This document shows positions 45,085 through 59,600 of a stretch of 64,000 nt of DNA, one piece after another; the first letter of the stretch is position 1, and the number at the start of each line of letters is the position of its first letter. The stretch is from Protea cynaroides (Eukaryota; Streptophyta; Magnoliopsida; Proteales; Proteaceae): the NCBI GenBank assembly GCA_028583415.1, contig CM053269.1, positions 47,463,888 through 47,527,887 on the forward strand. The letters are read 5' to 3'. The translations under genes were made by a program, and so were the position numbers. The notes below the pieces were generated by a model. It was not told where the DNA came from and did no database searches. It saw nothing but the letters and a program-made list of their open reading frames with translations.

Positions 45085-45677
45085 GGGAAAATTACATGTA
45101 CTACCATTGGATTATAGTTTAATTACACTTACCATCCACTAGTTTATGAGAATTGTTCTACAAAAAAAAAAGTTTATGAGAATTATACATACCACTCCTA
45201 ATTTCAGAAACGTATAATAAAAAAATCCAGTTCGTTAACGGTGTTAAGTCTATTGGTGATATTAAATCGTTCTAAAATTTGAAGGATGAAAAAACATTTT
45301 GCCTCTCTTTTTCTATTACGCGAAGAAAAACAGTATTTACCTTCAACAACAGTTTCTACCTCAACATCTTCCACTTAAATAGCATCACCTTCCACAGCCA
45401 CTCTGACAACAACGAAGTTCGACCAAAGTGGATTTGGTTGCCGTCTTTGCAACTGCGGTGATTCAAAGTACTGTCTATAAAGAAAAAAAGAGTAAATGTT
45501 GTAAACCCTACCAGGGCAAAGTTTGTCTTTTAAAATTTAGACTTAACACTGTTAACAGAATGGATATTTTTGTTACATGTTTATGAAATTAGGGATGATA
45601 TGTGTAATTGTCAGAAACTAGTGGATGGATAGTAGGTGTATTAGTATATAATTCAGGGGTAGTATATGTAATTTCCC
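45085..45677. mobile_element. Small MULE-like element 5 (TIR type C)
   Basis: The left end GGGAAAATTACATGTACTAC and the reversed right end GGGAAATTACATATACTACC start inverted repeats that remain similar for ~130 bp (CATCCACTAGTTT.TGA, AATTTCA.AAAC, GTTAACGGTGTTAAGTC against GTTAACAGTGTTAAGTC). The design is like TIR types A and B (short region of unique sequence between long TIRs) but with a different TIR sequence. No clean 9-bp flank is visible. The centre (45280-45480) has no gene I recognise. Confidence 0.65.
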
Positions 45678-45788
45678 AAAAATAAAAAAACTATCAATAC
45701 TTCCTATTAGTTACTGGAAAAAACTTAAAAAAAAAAAATGATTGTATGGTTCTTGCACAAGCAGAGGATCTGGAATGAATAAAAATCA

Positions 45789-45918
45789 TCTCCATCCGTC
45801 CAGCTATCCATGTTAACATTAGACAGCTGGAATACACTGGACAAACATCCTAACGTATTCCTATGCCCGGTGTGTCCTAGCCGTCTGATGTTTGATCGAA
45901 TGATTGGACGGATGGAGA
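45789..45918. mobile_element. Short inverted-repeat element (candidate MITE)
   Basis: TCTCCATCCGTCCA at 45789-45802 and its exact complement TGGACGGATGGAGA at 45905-45918 bracket ~100 bp containing further partial self-complementarity (CAGACGGCTAGG-type on one side, CCGTCTGATG on the other). The outer similarity may extend several bases. No target duplication could be assigned. Confidence 0.5.
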
Positions 45919-46148
45919 GAATTTATGTGCGATACGAAATATCCAATAGACAATAGGAGGTCATTTCACCATCCACGTGAAAAGGGTTAGGAAGACAATC
46001 GGACAGAAAGACGGTTGGAGAGAAAACTTTTTCGCTGATGAAATTACAAAAATGTATATGTTATTCCGGCGAAATATGAATGGAACTTAGGTTGTCTTTT
46101 TGGATGCTCAATGGCGTATCTTTATTACAAATACCTGGGAAAGAAGTT

Positions 46149-46265
46149 AGTTTTTTCGCACTGAAAGCCTCGTAAGTGCCTGCACCATTGACCCACCTAC
46201 TGTGCTTAGTTTTTTCGCACTGAAAGCCTCGTAAGTGCCTGCACCATTGACCCACCTACTGTGCT
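46149..46265. repeat. Perfect tandem duplication, 2 x ~59 bp, in the methyltransferase promoter
   Basis: AGTTTTTTCGCACTGAAAGC starts at 46149 and 46208 and the copies are identical through CCACCTACTGTGCT. They end about 110 bp before the start codon at 46374 and just upstream of the TATA-like box, so any cis-element in the unit is doubled. Confidence 0.93.
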
Positions 46266-46315
46266 ACTGTACTCTAGTGTGAGGCATCCAACAAAAGCGC
46301 ACTGCGACTGCTTAG

Positions 46316-46325
46316 TTTATAAATT
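46316..46325 (+). promoter_or_regulatory. TATA-like box of the methyltransferase gene
   Basis: TTTATAAATT about 55 bp before the ATG; the start of transcription is then expected around 46348. This is inferred from position and sequence only. Confidence 0.5.
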
Positions 46326-46373
46326 CAGAGGGCAGGCAGTAGGCTTCACGTTTCAACGAGAAACCCGAGAGAA

Positions 46374-47578
46374 ATGGAGGCGGAAGGAGTCGGGATGACA
46401 AAACCCATCGTCCAAGAAGACGACGACATTCCAATGTTAAGCTCTCAAGCTTTGGAAGCCTTGAAAGAGTTTCTGAACGAACAGCAGCCGAACATTGTCG
46501 ACGGCTCCGCGGAGATGGAAAGCTCTGAAGTTGCTCTAGTGGCGGAGGATTGGAGGTTGAGTCAGTTTTGGTACGATCGAGAAACCGCCAAGACCGTAGC
46601 AGAGGAGGTTCGCAATCTCAGTATTGATACGTCTTCCCCGGTCGCTTGCATTGCTTGCCCGACCCTCTTCGCGTATCTCAAGGTATCGGGGTTCAAGTTT
46701 CCCTTCATAACATTCCAATTATTATTTTTCTGTTTATTATTGGCCTTTAAATCTTAATCAGCTTGTTTTCCTTTACTCCTTTTTTTTGGGGGGGTTGTTT
46801 CAAGCTTTATGGGCTTCATGGGTTATTTTGCATGGCTTTGGTTTCTACTGTAGTAAGACACTGGAAATTTTTGTTTTTCCCTCCCTTTCCGTTTTGAGCA
46901 CTCTGTATCTTGTTTTTTGCTCCATCCCCACCCAAAGAACCCCACTTTTTTTTTTATTTTATTTGGATTATCTTTTATCAAACGTGACAATCTATTTGCA
47001 ACTCTTAGGATAGCTGGGAACCCATTTTATATATGGGCATGGCTCTTTTGCATGAAAAATTAATATATTGCGTATTCTGCAAAATATTAGGAACTCTAAA
47101 GTCAAGAAGTATAGTTGCTGAACTTATGTTTACTCCATTACCAATTATACATGGCAATGCTATTTTCTTTTGGGGGTTTGAAATGCTAATTCATGTATTA
47201 CAGATCTTGTAGAAGGTATCCCTAGACCTTGAACACTCTGTGCAGTGGGCATAGTAGTAGAAATTGCGCTATTTTGGCAGATCCCTTAGTTACGGTTGAA
47301 GAGATTTGAGTGCAAAGCTTTACCCAAATGTTCCGGAATTAAAATGTCACATTGAGGGCATCCTTTCCTGGAATTCTTTCAGACAAAAAAAAAATAAAAA
47401 ATAGAGATTCATCCATTAATTTTTTTTTGGGTCTGCCAGGAGTCCAGGAGAAATTTATAGTAGGAATTCGTCATTACTGATAAGTAGATACCGTTTATTT
47501 GGAAACCTTAGTCTAGTGACTCTGTGGCAAACGCATTAGCTAGAGAAGGGGTGAGAAGAGAGTGCGCATTGTGGAGCA

Positions 47579-47624
<46 letters not shown>

Positions 47625-50600
47625 AGAATCTAGATTGTTTTATTGTATAGTGATGTACTTGCACAGTATTTCCAGCCATATAAAGCTCCTCTGTCATTCG
47701 TTAAAATAATAAATATAAGAGGACCAAATCACACTGAAGGTTACGGTTATGACAAGACAGGTCCTGCTGTTCTTTTTTATTGCTTTACTCAATGATTTAT
47801 AAGCAGTTTTTTAGTTGAATGAAGGAGAGGCATGTGTTTTCCTTCAAGAAAGATGCGACAGAAATTATCGAGGAAGAAAATATTGTCTGCTAGATATAAC
47901 TTTTTTGAAAGGTAAAACAAAGAAGTAATTTACTGAAATTCGAATGATATTTTATGCAAGCAAAAAAAAAAGAAAAAAAAAAAGAATATAAATATGCTGA
48001 TGGTTGCGACATGCGTTGATAGCCCCAAGTTATCAAATGCAACAGAAGTCTAAATTTTGCCGCTATTCCACATTACTGACTTGCAAGAGAATGAATGGTC
48101 CTCAAAGTTATGGGGAAACATATTTGTTGTGACCAGAATGCTTTACCTCACATGCAAGAATTAGAGTTGCTATGACTTTTTCTCTACCCATACCTTATTT
48201 GTAATAAAATTTGTATTGCCCATCGAAGTGGGGGCAAAAATTATTTGCTGGAACAATACAAACTAGGTCTTTCTGGATAGTGATTATGTTTTCCCAATCA
48301 TATCATCAAAGTGCTTATTTAAAATTAAAGCTAAAGAATTAGATGACTATAAACTTTGGTATTCGGGAGATAAAAATAATAAAAGTGGGGTAGGAATAGT
48401 AGTAGAAAAAGATTTTAAGAAGGGATGCATCTTGTTGTAACAAAAGCAAGGATTAATGCCAAGTTGGAGCTATGAAAATCATCATTGGAATCAAAAGGTT
48501 TTAAGATAAGTAGAACGAAGACGAAGTCTATGGTTTGTAACTTTAGTAACACAAGGACGGATAATAAAGTGGTGAACATTTTTGAGAGGGAGATACAACA
48601 AATTGATCATTTTAGGTGTCTAGGTTCAATCATAAACAAAGAAGGTGATATAGACGATAACGTTTCACAGAGGATTAAAATAGGATGGATGAAGTGGAGA
48701 AGTACGTCTGGAGCGTTGTGTGATCTGCGTATTCCTTTAAAACTTAAAAGGAAAATTCTATAAGACAGTCATTCAACCGGTAATGATGTATGGTGCAGAA
48801 TGTTTGGCAGTTAAGAAGTATCATATAGATAAACTTAGTGTAGCTGAGATGATGATGCTATAATAGATGTGTGGCAAAACTAGAAATGATAAGGTAAGAA
48901 ATGATCGTATTAGAACTGATTTGGGAGTAGCGCCGATACATGATAAGCTACGAGAAAATTGTTTGAGATGGTATGACCATGTTAAACGGAGGCTGTGAGA
49001 TGCTCCCGTACGAAGGAGTGATTTGATTCAGATTGAAGGATCTAAAAGAGCTAGGGGCAGACCTAAGATGACTCTAGGGGATGTGGTGAAGAAAGACATG
49101 TATAACTTAGGCCTTGCTTCAAGTATGACATTGAACAGAGCTGATTGGCAGACAAGAATTCATGTAGCCGACCCCATTTAGTTGGGATATTACTTTGTTG
49201 TTGCTGTTGCTGTTGTTGTACCCTTTACGGAAATAACCTCTCCGTGTTGTGGGGGTTTGGGTGCCTATATTCTGCCCCTCTCCAGATTCTGCAGTAACGG
49301 GAGCCTCATGCTCTGGGGCGCCTTTATTTACCCTTATTTTAATTGCTCATTGTCTTATTCCCAAAAGTTTTTTTTTTTAAGTTAGTAAAAAAAAAAAAAG
49401 ATTTTCAAAATAATTTCAAAGTGACTTATCATCACATTTTTTGAGTACAAATGTGAAATGACAGGATTTTATCTTCCTTTAAAGAAAATGTGTGTTATGT
49501 TTCAAGGGCAAAAAAAAAAATGAGGTTATGACTTCTTTTTCATTTTGGTTACAAGAATTTTCCTTTTAAAAAAATGATGTTGTGAATGTTAAAAGATTTG
49601 GTGATAGGATAATATTTGTCAAATTGGGGTTAGCAAAAGAGGTAATTAATTTAGTGTTTACACACCCCAAATCAGATTAGATGGAAATAAAATACTAAGA
49701 AACAAATTTGGGAACACATGGATAGATTAGTTTAAGGAATTAGTCAAGGAGAAAAAATTATTTATGGGGGGAGATTTAAATGAACATTTGGAAGAGATAG
49801 TTGGGGTTATGAAAAAATTCATGGAGGATATAGTTTTGGAGATAGGGATGAGGTAGGGGATTTTAATTTTCAGAATTTCCTATGCCTTATGATTTATTAA
49901 TAGTAAACACATGCTTTGAAAAGAGAAATGTATATTTAATAGCCTTTAGAAGTAGACAATATAGTAACCAAATAGACTTCTTTTTAACAAGAAGGGCAGA
50001 TAGGTTATTATGTAAAGATTGCGAGGTTATACCAGGCATAGATCAAGAACTCGGTTTCGAGGCCGGTTTCGATCAGCCTCAAAATCAAGTTGGCCCACTT
50101 TCAACCAATTTTCTGTCAAAATCTGAGATTTGTTGAATTCGAGTTGTATTGAAGGAGTTACGCTCCAATCAAACCTTGTTTGGAATATGCTGATGCTGTT
50201 TAAAGTAATTCTGAATGGGAATAAATTTTTGGGCGTCAAAACAAAAAATTATTTTGGCGCAATTCTGGTTTTTAGTGATGTTTTTATTATAATAAGATTG
50301 TTTAAAAGTTTTAGATTGGAGAAAAACGTTATAATTTTAAAGTTGAAAATCACCTGTTCTTAGACTGAAGAGTTGATTTTTTATCTTTTTGAAATTTGAA
50401 TTTTAGACTATTTTTATTGGATTTAAATGGGGTGGTTTGCTTATTTATGAATAATATCTTAAGTAAATGTCCATTTACTTCAATGATATTAGACATAAAT
50501 AAGTGTTTTCCTTGGTATTTTGGTTGAAACTCTTCTCTCTTCGTCGAAACCTGTCAAAACATAGAGGTTTCGATCGAAACGTGCGACTTTATATACTGTT

Positions 50601-53600
50601 TTGCTTCAAGTGCCGTTAAAATCAGGTTTCGGTGTAAACCTGGTTGAAACCAGGTCGAGTTCTGAAACAAAGTGATACCGACCTTTGGTTTCGTCTCAGT
50701 TATCGAAACCGAGATAGCTCGTATTGGTTTCGATTGAGTTCTCGAACCATGATGCCAGACTAGAGCTTAACTACTTAACTTAGATTTATGGTCATAGATA
50801 TGTGTTTCAAAACACTAAATTGGAGGAAATGTGAGATTATTTGCTAGGATAAGATGGTAGATATCAAAAGGAGAAAACTTGAAGACATAGATTGATAAAT
50901 TAGTAACACGGGGAAGGTGGGATTCCAATGAAGACAATATTATTATGTGGAGCGAGATGATTACTAATATAAAAATTGTAGCTAAAGAAGTTCCAGGAAA
51001 GTCTAAAGAGAAACGAAATTGATATAGAGAAAATTGGTGGTCGGATGATGAAGTTCTAGCAGCCATTAGGTTAAGAAATCTAGTTTTAATGCTTGGCAGT
51101 GGATTAAGGATGAAGAGGATTTAACAAAATATAGATTTGCAAGAAATGAAGCTAAGAAGATAATAGGAAAAGCAAGGACTAAAATATATGAGGATCTGTA
51201 TAACAATTCAGGTACAAAGGAAGGGGAAAGATATCTATCAATTATAAAAAATGATGAAAAAACTATTTCTACCACTTACTAAATGAAAACAATATAAGTA
51301 ATAGTGTTTTAGATGATTGTAATAACCATTAAGAAGCCACAAACCTTAGATATATATACGAAAATTTTGTGTTTGAAGTGAAGGAAGCTTTAAAGATGAA
51401 AATAGGTAAAGCTGTAGATCCAGATTGTATTTTGATAGAGTTGTGGAAGAGCTTAGGAATTAGTGGAATTACTTGGCTAACTAAGTTGTTTAATAAGATT
51501 CTGAGTTGAGGAAAAATGTTAGATGAATGGAGGACAAGTATTGTGGTTCTGATTTATAAAAATAAAGATGATATTCAAGGATGTTCTAACTATAGAGGAA
51601 TCATACCTATTAGCCACACTATGAACTTATGGGAGAGAGTAATTGAAACCTGCTTAAGGCAATAAAATAATATTTCGGATAACCAATTTGGTTTTATGTC
51701 AGAAAGATCAACAACAAAAGCTATTTATTTGTTTAGGAGATTAACGGAAAGATTTAGAAAATGTAAGAATGATCTCTCCATATGGTCTTTAGTGATTTAG
51801 AAAAAGCTTATGATAGAGACCCTGAATTATTAATTTGGCAAGTATTAGAATTTTTTTTTTTTTTTTTGAGTATATATGTGGCCATAGTTAAAGATATATA
51901 GAATGGTGTAGTGACTAGTGTAAGAATTGTGGTTGTCAGGGTTCGCGCCGGGGGGGGGGTTGATATAGATAAGATAGGTTCTATACATGTTGAGCCTTTT
52001 GTCTAATGGGTTTTCATTGTAATTGGCCACTTTAATGGGCCTAAAATATGGGTAGGATTTAGGAATAAAGGATTTAATTTATTAGCTAGGTTAAGTTTGA
52101 CTCTGTTTCGTAAGTCATTCATTTTGCACAACTGGAAGAGCTTTCTGTTTATTTAGCTTTGACTTGCAAAAAATTTCCCTCCTCGCTTTAGCTTTTCCAT
52201 ATCTTCTTCTTTCCTCCATTGAATCAAATCTGAGCATCAAATTAGATTCTGATTTGGACTCCAAACCTGAGATCAATTTGGGTTTTGGGGCTTTTCTCAG
52301 TTCTGTCCATGGTTTAGTGCATCATTTATTCATTTGTTCTCCTTACATGCTTAAACAACTACTTATCTGAAATCGAATCTTCCATTACGGCTGCTAATTC
52401 TCAGTTTTTGAGCAATCCTACTTCAACGAGGATTACTCTAAAACTTAGAATCTAACCGTGAGGTCACTTTGGGATTTGATTATGTTATTCTTTAATCTAT
52501 TCTCTACAATATCCTAAAATCTGATTTGCATCAATTTGTCAGATCTTCAGTTATTTATTAAGTTCAAATTCTGGTCATTTTCCTTCATTGCGATTCTGGT
52601 TTCTAACTGAGTTTCTGAATCCTACACTCTTCGGATTTGGAAACCCCATCAATTGGTCTAAGAACTATGGCCAACAGTGATACAATGAACCCTAATGAAT
52701 ACAACCTTCAAAATTCTATCAGCCAATTGATTAAGATGATCGGGAAAATTATCAGAAGATGTTTATTTTGTGAAGCATCAAAGAGGGAGTGCATCTGAAA
52801 ACAACACCTACTATAGGAGGACTGGGAATACTACAAAGAAAGTGACACCAGAAGTTTCTTACTTTGCTGGACAAATGAATTCACGGCTATTCCTTGATTG
52901 GTTAGCTACTCTAGATGAATATTTTGATTGGTACGACATGACAGAGGAGAGGAAACTTTAATTTGTTCATTTGTTATTTGTTAAGATTACAATCTTTAAT
53001 CTTTACTTTCTTTGTCTTATGATGACTAGGTCTTAGGTGTGTCTTAGTGGTGCATTGGTTGTATATGGACAGCTGTATATGAACTGTACATGGATAGCAG
53101 TACATTGGCTGTATATGGACTGTACATGAACAACAATATATTGACTGTATATACAGCTGTATATAGACTGTCGATAGTTGTACATGGGCTGCCTAATTGA
53201 TTATAAATAGTAGAGGGATAGGGGGAGATAAACACAATCAATCTCTCCCCTTCTCCACCATTTCTCTCATTTCTATTGGTCTCTTTCTTTGGTTTTTTTC
53301 TCTTTTACAGTATTACACTATTGATTGGTTGTGCTAAACAATGGTGGGGAAACCATGAAACGACACTTAAAAGTTAGAAGACATGAGCTTAGAACTAGGG
53401 AAGAGATGAAGCATGAGTTAAAGAATAAGTATCTACCAGAAAATCCAAAGGAAACTCTCCCTTCAAAAAGATTACTACCAGTAGGCCTTTAAGGCTGAAG
53501 AGAACTTGAAGCAACCATCTATAAAATTCAGTTGGCAAGTTGGAAAGTGTTGGAAGTCTAATAAGTAACAACAACATTCTCAAAGCAAATGCTGAGCTCA

Positions 53601-56600
53601 ACTTTGCATCATCAAAGGCAGTAAATAAAGAAATCATCAAAGAAAAGGTGCATATGTTAGTAGATTCAATTCATTCAACAGGACCCACAAAGGAAGATAC
53701 AATCCCCTCACATAAATCTGATGTAGATCGTGAATGTGACGAGGAGACAAAGATTGTAGAGAAATTAATGACTTAAGCTGAAAACCAAATCCTTTGTAAG
53801 GCGGAAGGATATACTTCTCTTCAAGAGCTAGAGCCTACAATTAAGTATAAAATGAAGGAGTCACAATGACTTGGAATGACAAAGAACAAACAATGCTTGT
53901 TGATTAGTATCATAATATGGGTTTATGTCTAGGTTCGTTGAATGTAGAGATAAGGGTGTTGACTCATTTCTTACCTATTTTCCTTTCATGTAATCCATAG
54001 TACTCTATAAATAAAGTGAGGTCTTTGTCATTCTAGACAAGCCAATTACTCTCACTATTATTTCAATATGGTTTATGAGCTGGGACCCACATCGAGATCT
54101 CAACCCTAATGCAATAAGCCCTTCAGTGCCTTCGACTCTCCTCTTTCATTTTTTGCGTCATTTCTGCTCTCCTCTCTTACCTCGATTTTAGCACCACCAC
54201 AGCTTCTCTCTTCTCTCTCAATCTAGCGCCACATCCACACCTCTCTCCTAGCGGCTCCTTCGCTTTTGTTTTGGTTCCAGTCCATCGCTACCCTTGGTAG
54301 TTAGTTTTTGTCTCCCACCAAGGGCATATAGACCTATGACGATCTAAATCTAAATCACGACCGATTTGTGATTGCTCAAAATCTTCGAGAGTTCTCATGT
54401 GGAGTTGAATCTTCCAATTATTTCTCTACATGCTGTGGATGTTTTTCTTGTGATCTGACGTTGACCAGCAACCACGTCTGAGATCTCATCAGCCTTTGCC
54501 GAACAGGAAAGATTCCCTGCATGTTACTTTCATTCGTTCCCTGTTTGCCCTATCAAGTTGGATGTGAGCACTTGAGTACAACTCCCTTGGGATTACTTAT
54601 TAAAAAAAAAAAAAAAAAGTTGTATGTGAGCAATTACTGATTTGGTCTTATTCGTGTTATTGCTATTGGTTCCCATGGTTTCTCTGGCTATATTACACGG
54701 TGTACTACTAAGTCTTCCACTGCTAGCACTTCTCAGGACAAATGGGTAACATCCAGTTATCTTGTCATGTCTTACCTTATCAATTCTATAGATGACTCTA
54801 TTTCCAGGGGATATCTTCTTTTTGACACGGCTGCTAAAATATGGAAGACTGTCAAAGACACCTATTCTCAGGTGGAGAATGCTGTTCAGTGCTATGAACT
54901 TAGGAAACAAATTCATGAGTCCAATTGAAAGGAGCTCTCTATCTCCCAATACTATTCCACTCTCTAAGGTATGTGGCAAGAGTTGGATTTTTATGGGTCA
55001 TTTATTGCTACCTGTGATACAAATGCCACTGCATTCAAAAAATGGGAAGATAGTCTATGAGTCTACGATTTTCTTGCTGGCCTCGAGTTTGACCAGATTC
55101 GGGCTCATGTCCTAAATTGTGATCCGTTTCCCACTGAAAGCAAGTGTATGCTTTGATTTCCTCTGAGAACAGTCATCCTACTGCTTTATAATCGTCGCTA
55201 TGACACAGGAACGCTGCGCTCTATATTTTTGGCTCGAGTCTCTCATCTCATGGTAGCCTTACTCGTGGTACTAGTGATCGACCTGTTTCGGATGGAGCTC
55301 CTCTAAAGTGTGATTATTGTAAGAAGGAACACCATAGTAGAGACAAGTGCTCGAACCTACATGGCCGTCCTTCGGATACTCGTGGTTGTGGACAGGGTCG
55401 TTCGTCATTTGCCACTGCCCATCACACTACCTTTGATGATGTTTCCAGTGATCCTTCTCTCTCTTAGGAAGACTTGTTGACTCTGTGTCGTTTGATGTCC
55501 AAGTTTGACTCATTTTCATCAACACTATCTACCTCTTTTGCCGCGACTGTGCCAACACCTTCTGATTCCTCCTATGCTCCTTCAGGTATATCTTTTGGTG
55601 GCCATTGTGCCCCGGTTGCCTCTGTTCCTTGGATCATCGATTCAGGTGCCACTGGCCATATGACTTGATCTTCCGCTCTATTTTTAAGTACTTTCCTTTG
55701 TCCGGTTGTAGTAAAGTAAGGGTTGCAGATGGTTCCCTTTCCACTGTTTCTGGAAAAGGGTCTATCCAGTGTTCTCCACTTCTATCTCTTTCTTCTGTTT
55801 TACATGTCCCTAAGTTTTCTACTAATCTTCTTTTTATAAGTAGTCTTACTAGGGATTTGCGTTGTAAAGTAACATTTTTTTCCTGATCATTGTGTCTTTT
55901 AGGATTTGGATTCGGGTCGTACGATTGGCAATGGTAAAGTGGTTGATGGACTTTACTTGCTCAATGGTTCTCCATTGACTTTGGTTGCTTGGGCTTCTTT
56001 CACTGATTCTTTGACTTTGGTTCTCCACATCTATCTCTCCTCTTGGTTCTGTTTATCCATTTCAGATGATTAAAGGTTATGTTCTTTTTGGTTTAATACA
56101 CTTTGATGTCTGGGTCCTTTTCCATTGTGTGTCTACATCTGGTTACTGTTGGTTTGTTTCCTTTGTTGACTGTTTTAGTTGCATTACTTGGATATACCTG
56201 ATTCGTCACAAGAGTGATGTGTTCGATTGTTTTCAGTTGTTCCATCGGTTGATTCAGACCTAATTTGATGCCAAGGTGGCAAGGAGTATGTAGATAGTTC
56301 CTTTCAACTATATTTGTCTACACATGGGATCATTCATCAGACGAGCTTTTTTGATACTCCTGATCAGAATGGCATGGCAGAATGTAAAAATCGGCAATGT
56401 GTTGGAGGTAGCTCGGTCTCCCATATTTACCATGTCAATTCCTCATCGTTTTTTAGGGATGCTGTCCTTGCCGCAGTTTACCTTATTAACTGTATGCTTT
56501 CTCGTGTTTTGGTCTCTCGCTGCCCTCTTGATGTGCTCGTGGGTTCCTCTTCCTTTGTGGTGCCACCTTGTGTTTTTGGTTGTCTAGTTTTTGCTTGGAA

Positions 56601-59600
56601 CCATCATGTGCATGGCGAGCTTGATGCCTGCGGGCTCCGCTGTATCTTTTTGGGTTATTTTGCCACTTAAAACGGTTATAAGTGCTATCATCCTCCGATA
56701 CGGCGGTTGCTGGTCACTATGGATGTTGTTTTTCATGAGTTTGAGGCCTACTACCCGACCCCTCTTCAAGGGGAGATTCCTCGGGACAGTATTGAAGATG
56801 TGCTGGTCATCGTTCCAAGTCTTCCAATGGAGACACCCGTTGAGGATGATGCTGATACTGATCCTGTTGTTACAGTGGATGACATCTCCAGTATGGAGCA
56901 GGAACTGATTTTTGTTCAGGGGGAGACACAGGAGCTGCCACCTCTTAAAATTTTTATTTGCCATATGAATGTGCTAGATACCACCACCACTACACCTAGC
57001 CAGCCATTTTCCTTACCTAATCTAGGTCTTCCTCCTTTTGGTGAGTCTCTTCCTCCTAGTGATTCTAGTCTTGACTTGTTGCTGTTCGTAAGAGCATCAA
57101 TTCTTGTACATAACATCCCATTTCTTGTGTTGTTGCATATGACTCTCTTTCTCCCTCTTTCCGTGCTTTTGTTTCTTCATTATCGTCTGTCTCCACTCTT
57201 AACACCTGGTAAGATGTTCTGGCAAATCCACAACAATGAATGAAGAGATGAGTGCTCTTGAGAAGAATGACATGTGGGATTTGGTTTCTCTTCCTCTAGA
57301 AAATAAACCCGTAGACTGTAAATGGTCTCTGTTGTCAAATATAAGGTTGATGATTCTGTGGATAGATAAAAAGCAAGGCTTGTTGCTAGAGGATTCATTG
57401 ATACATATGGGATCGACTATCAAAAAACTTTTGCTCCAGTCGCAAATATGAACACTGTCGAAGTTATTATTTCATGTGCAATTAACCAAGGATGGGATCT
57501 TCAACAACTGTCGTTGGATGTAAAAAATTTTTTTTTCCATGGGGAGCTTGAAGAAGAGGTATATATGGACCTTCCTCTTGGATTTGCTTCTCCAAAGATG
57601 TCAAAGTTATTATTTCATGTGCAATTAACCAAGGATGGGATCTTCAACAACTGTCGTTGGATGTAAAAATTTTTTTTTTTTTTTCCATGGGGAGCTTGAA
57701 GAGGAGGTATATATGGACCTTCCTCCTGGATTTGCTTCTCCAAAGACTCATGGTAAGGTTTGTAGGTTGAAACGAGATTTGTATGGCCGAAAACAGTCTC
57801 CACAGGCGTGGTTGGTCGTTTTTTTTCAAGCCATGATATTGATTGGTTATAAACAAAGTAATGCTGACCATACTTTGTTTGTCAAGAAAACTAGTGGACA
57901 CATTACTGTTTTGATTGTCTATGTGGATGACATTGTTATCATTGGAAGTGATGTTGCTGAAATATCCAGCCTAAAGACTTGCCTAGGGACAAAATTTGAG
58001 ATCAAAGGCCTGGATAAGCAGAGGTATTTTCTTGGGATCGAAGTTACTCATTTAGCTCTAGCTATCTTATTCTCTCAATGGAAGTATACTCTTGATCTCT
58101 TATCTGAGATGGGAATGCTAGGTTGTAAACCAGCATATACTCCTCTAAAGCCTAACTCTCACCTTAAGCACGAGGATGGGGACTCAGTTGATAAAGGCAG
58201 TTTATCAGTGGTTAGTTGGATGATTGATATACTTGTCACACACCCGGCCTGACATTGCCTTTGCTGTAAGTGTGGTCAGCTAGTATATGGGTGATTGTCA
58301 CTCCTCTCAGCATATCGTATTTTGAGATATCTGAAATCCACTCCTGGTAAAGGGGTTCTTTTCTCTCCTCACTGTCATCTCCGTATCGAGGCCTTCACTG
58401 ATGCAGATTGGGGCTATTATCATGATGAAAGGAGGTCTACCTCAGGCTATTGCACGTTGTTGGAGGCCACCTTGTTACTTAACAGAATAAGAAACCAAGG
58501 AATTTGTGAACTCCTTTGGCTTAGAGGTTTTCTTCAAGATTTGTGTGTTCCAGTTGAATTGCTTAAGCGTTAGTACTGTGACAGTAAATCGGCAATCAGC
58601 ATTGCACATAATCTTGTTCAACATGATCGTACTAAGCACATAGAGATCGATTGTCACTTCATCAAGGAGAAGCTTGAACAAGGGGTGATTTGTGTTCCCT
58701 TTGTTTCTTCATTTGCTCAGTTAGCAAATGTTTTACTATAGGACTTGGTACTAAGAGTTTTGTTCCTATTATTAGCAAGTTGGACGTATTTGATATTATG
58801 CGCCAACTTGAGGGGGAATGTTGTAATATGGGTTTATGTCTAGGTTCGTTGAATATAGGGATAAGGGTGCTGACTCATTCCTTACCTACTTCCCTTTCAT
58901 GTAATCCATTTTACTCTATAAATAAAGTGAGGCCTCTGTCATTCTAGACAAGCCAGTTACTCTTATTATTATTTCAACAATTCGATTACGGAAGACCAAT
59001 AGGTAGAGGATTCTAATGTTGAGGTCTACGTCGTAGTGTAACAAAGCAGTCAAGGCTGAAACAAATATGGAAGACGAGGTCATGATTAAGGACAACTTCC
59101 AAGATGATACTAACTAAGTGGTGACTGTTCCTGGTGCTGTTGTTACTGCCTAAGAATTTGCGGGGTTCATGATTCCACCTCAGTTCATCAGTAAGAAGGC
59201 TCCCGAAAGTGAAGATTGCATTCCTAACATCCTTGAGCTAAGTGAGCTACTAGAGTTTTATTATGGGCTGAAGTTTGATGTACATCACATGAAGTTACTT
59301 CCATGACTCTACAACAATTGTGGTCGAGTTTGTTCAATCCGGGGATAATTGATGTAGATAAGACACAACATTGGGCTTATTTTACTGGAAATAAGCTTTG
59401 GGTGGGTTTTTTACGTGTTGAGCCTTTGGTCTTTGGTCCAATGGTTTTCGTTGTCATATTTGTAGAGTTCCTATATATATCCATGTAACCAGCCATTAAG
59501 AGACATGAAATTGATGAATGAAGTTGGCTGTTGCCTTTGGCTCGGTGGTGATCCAGGAACCCCTTGGTGGTGATTCCTGGAACCCATTGATGGTGATTCC

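Noticed and set aside
54069..58818. Caulimovirus-like (pararetrovirus) origin for the RT-containing region
   Set aside because: Direct LTRs, an initiator-Met primer site, a CCHC knuckle and integrase placed before RT identify a Ty1/copia element; no movement-protein or viral signature was seen.
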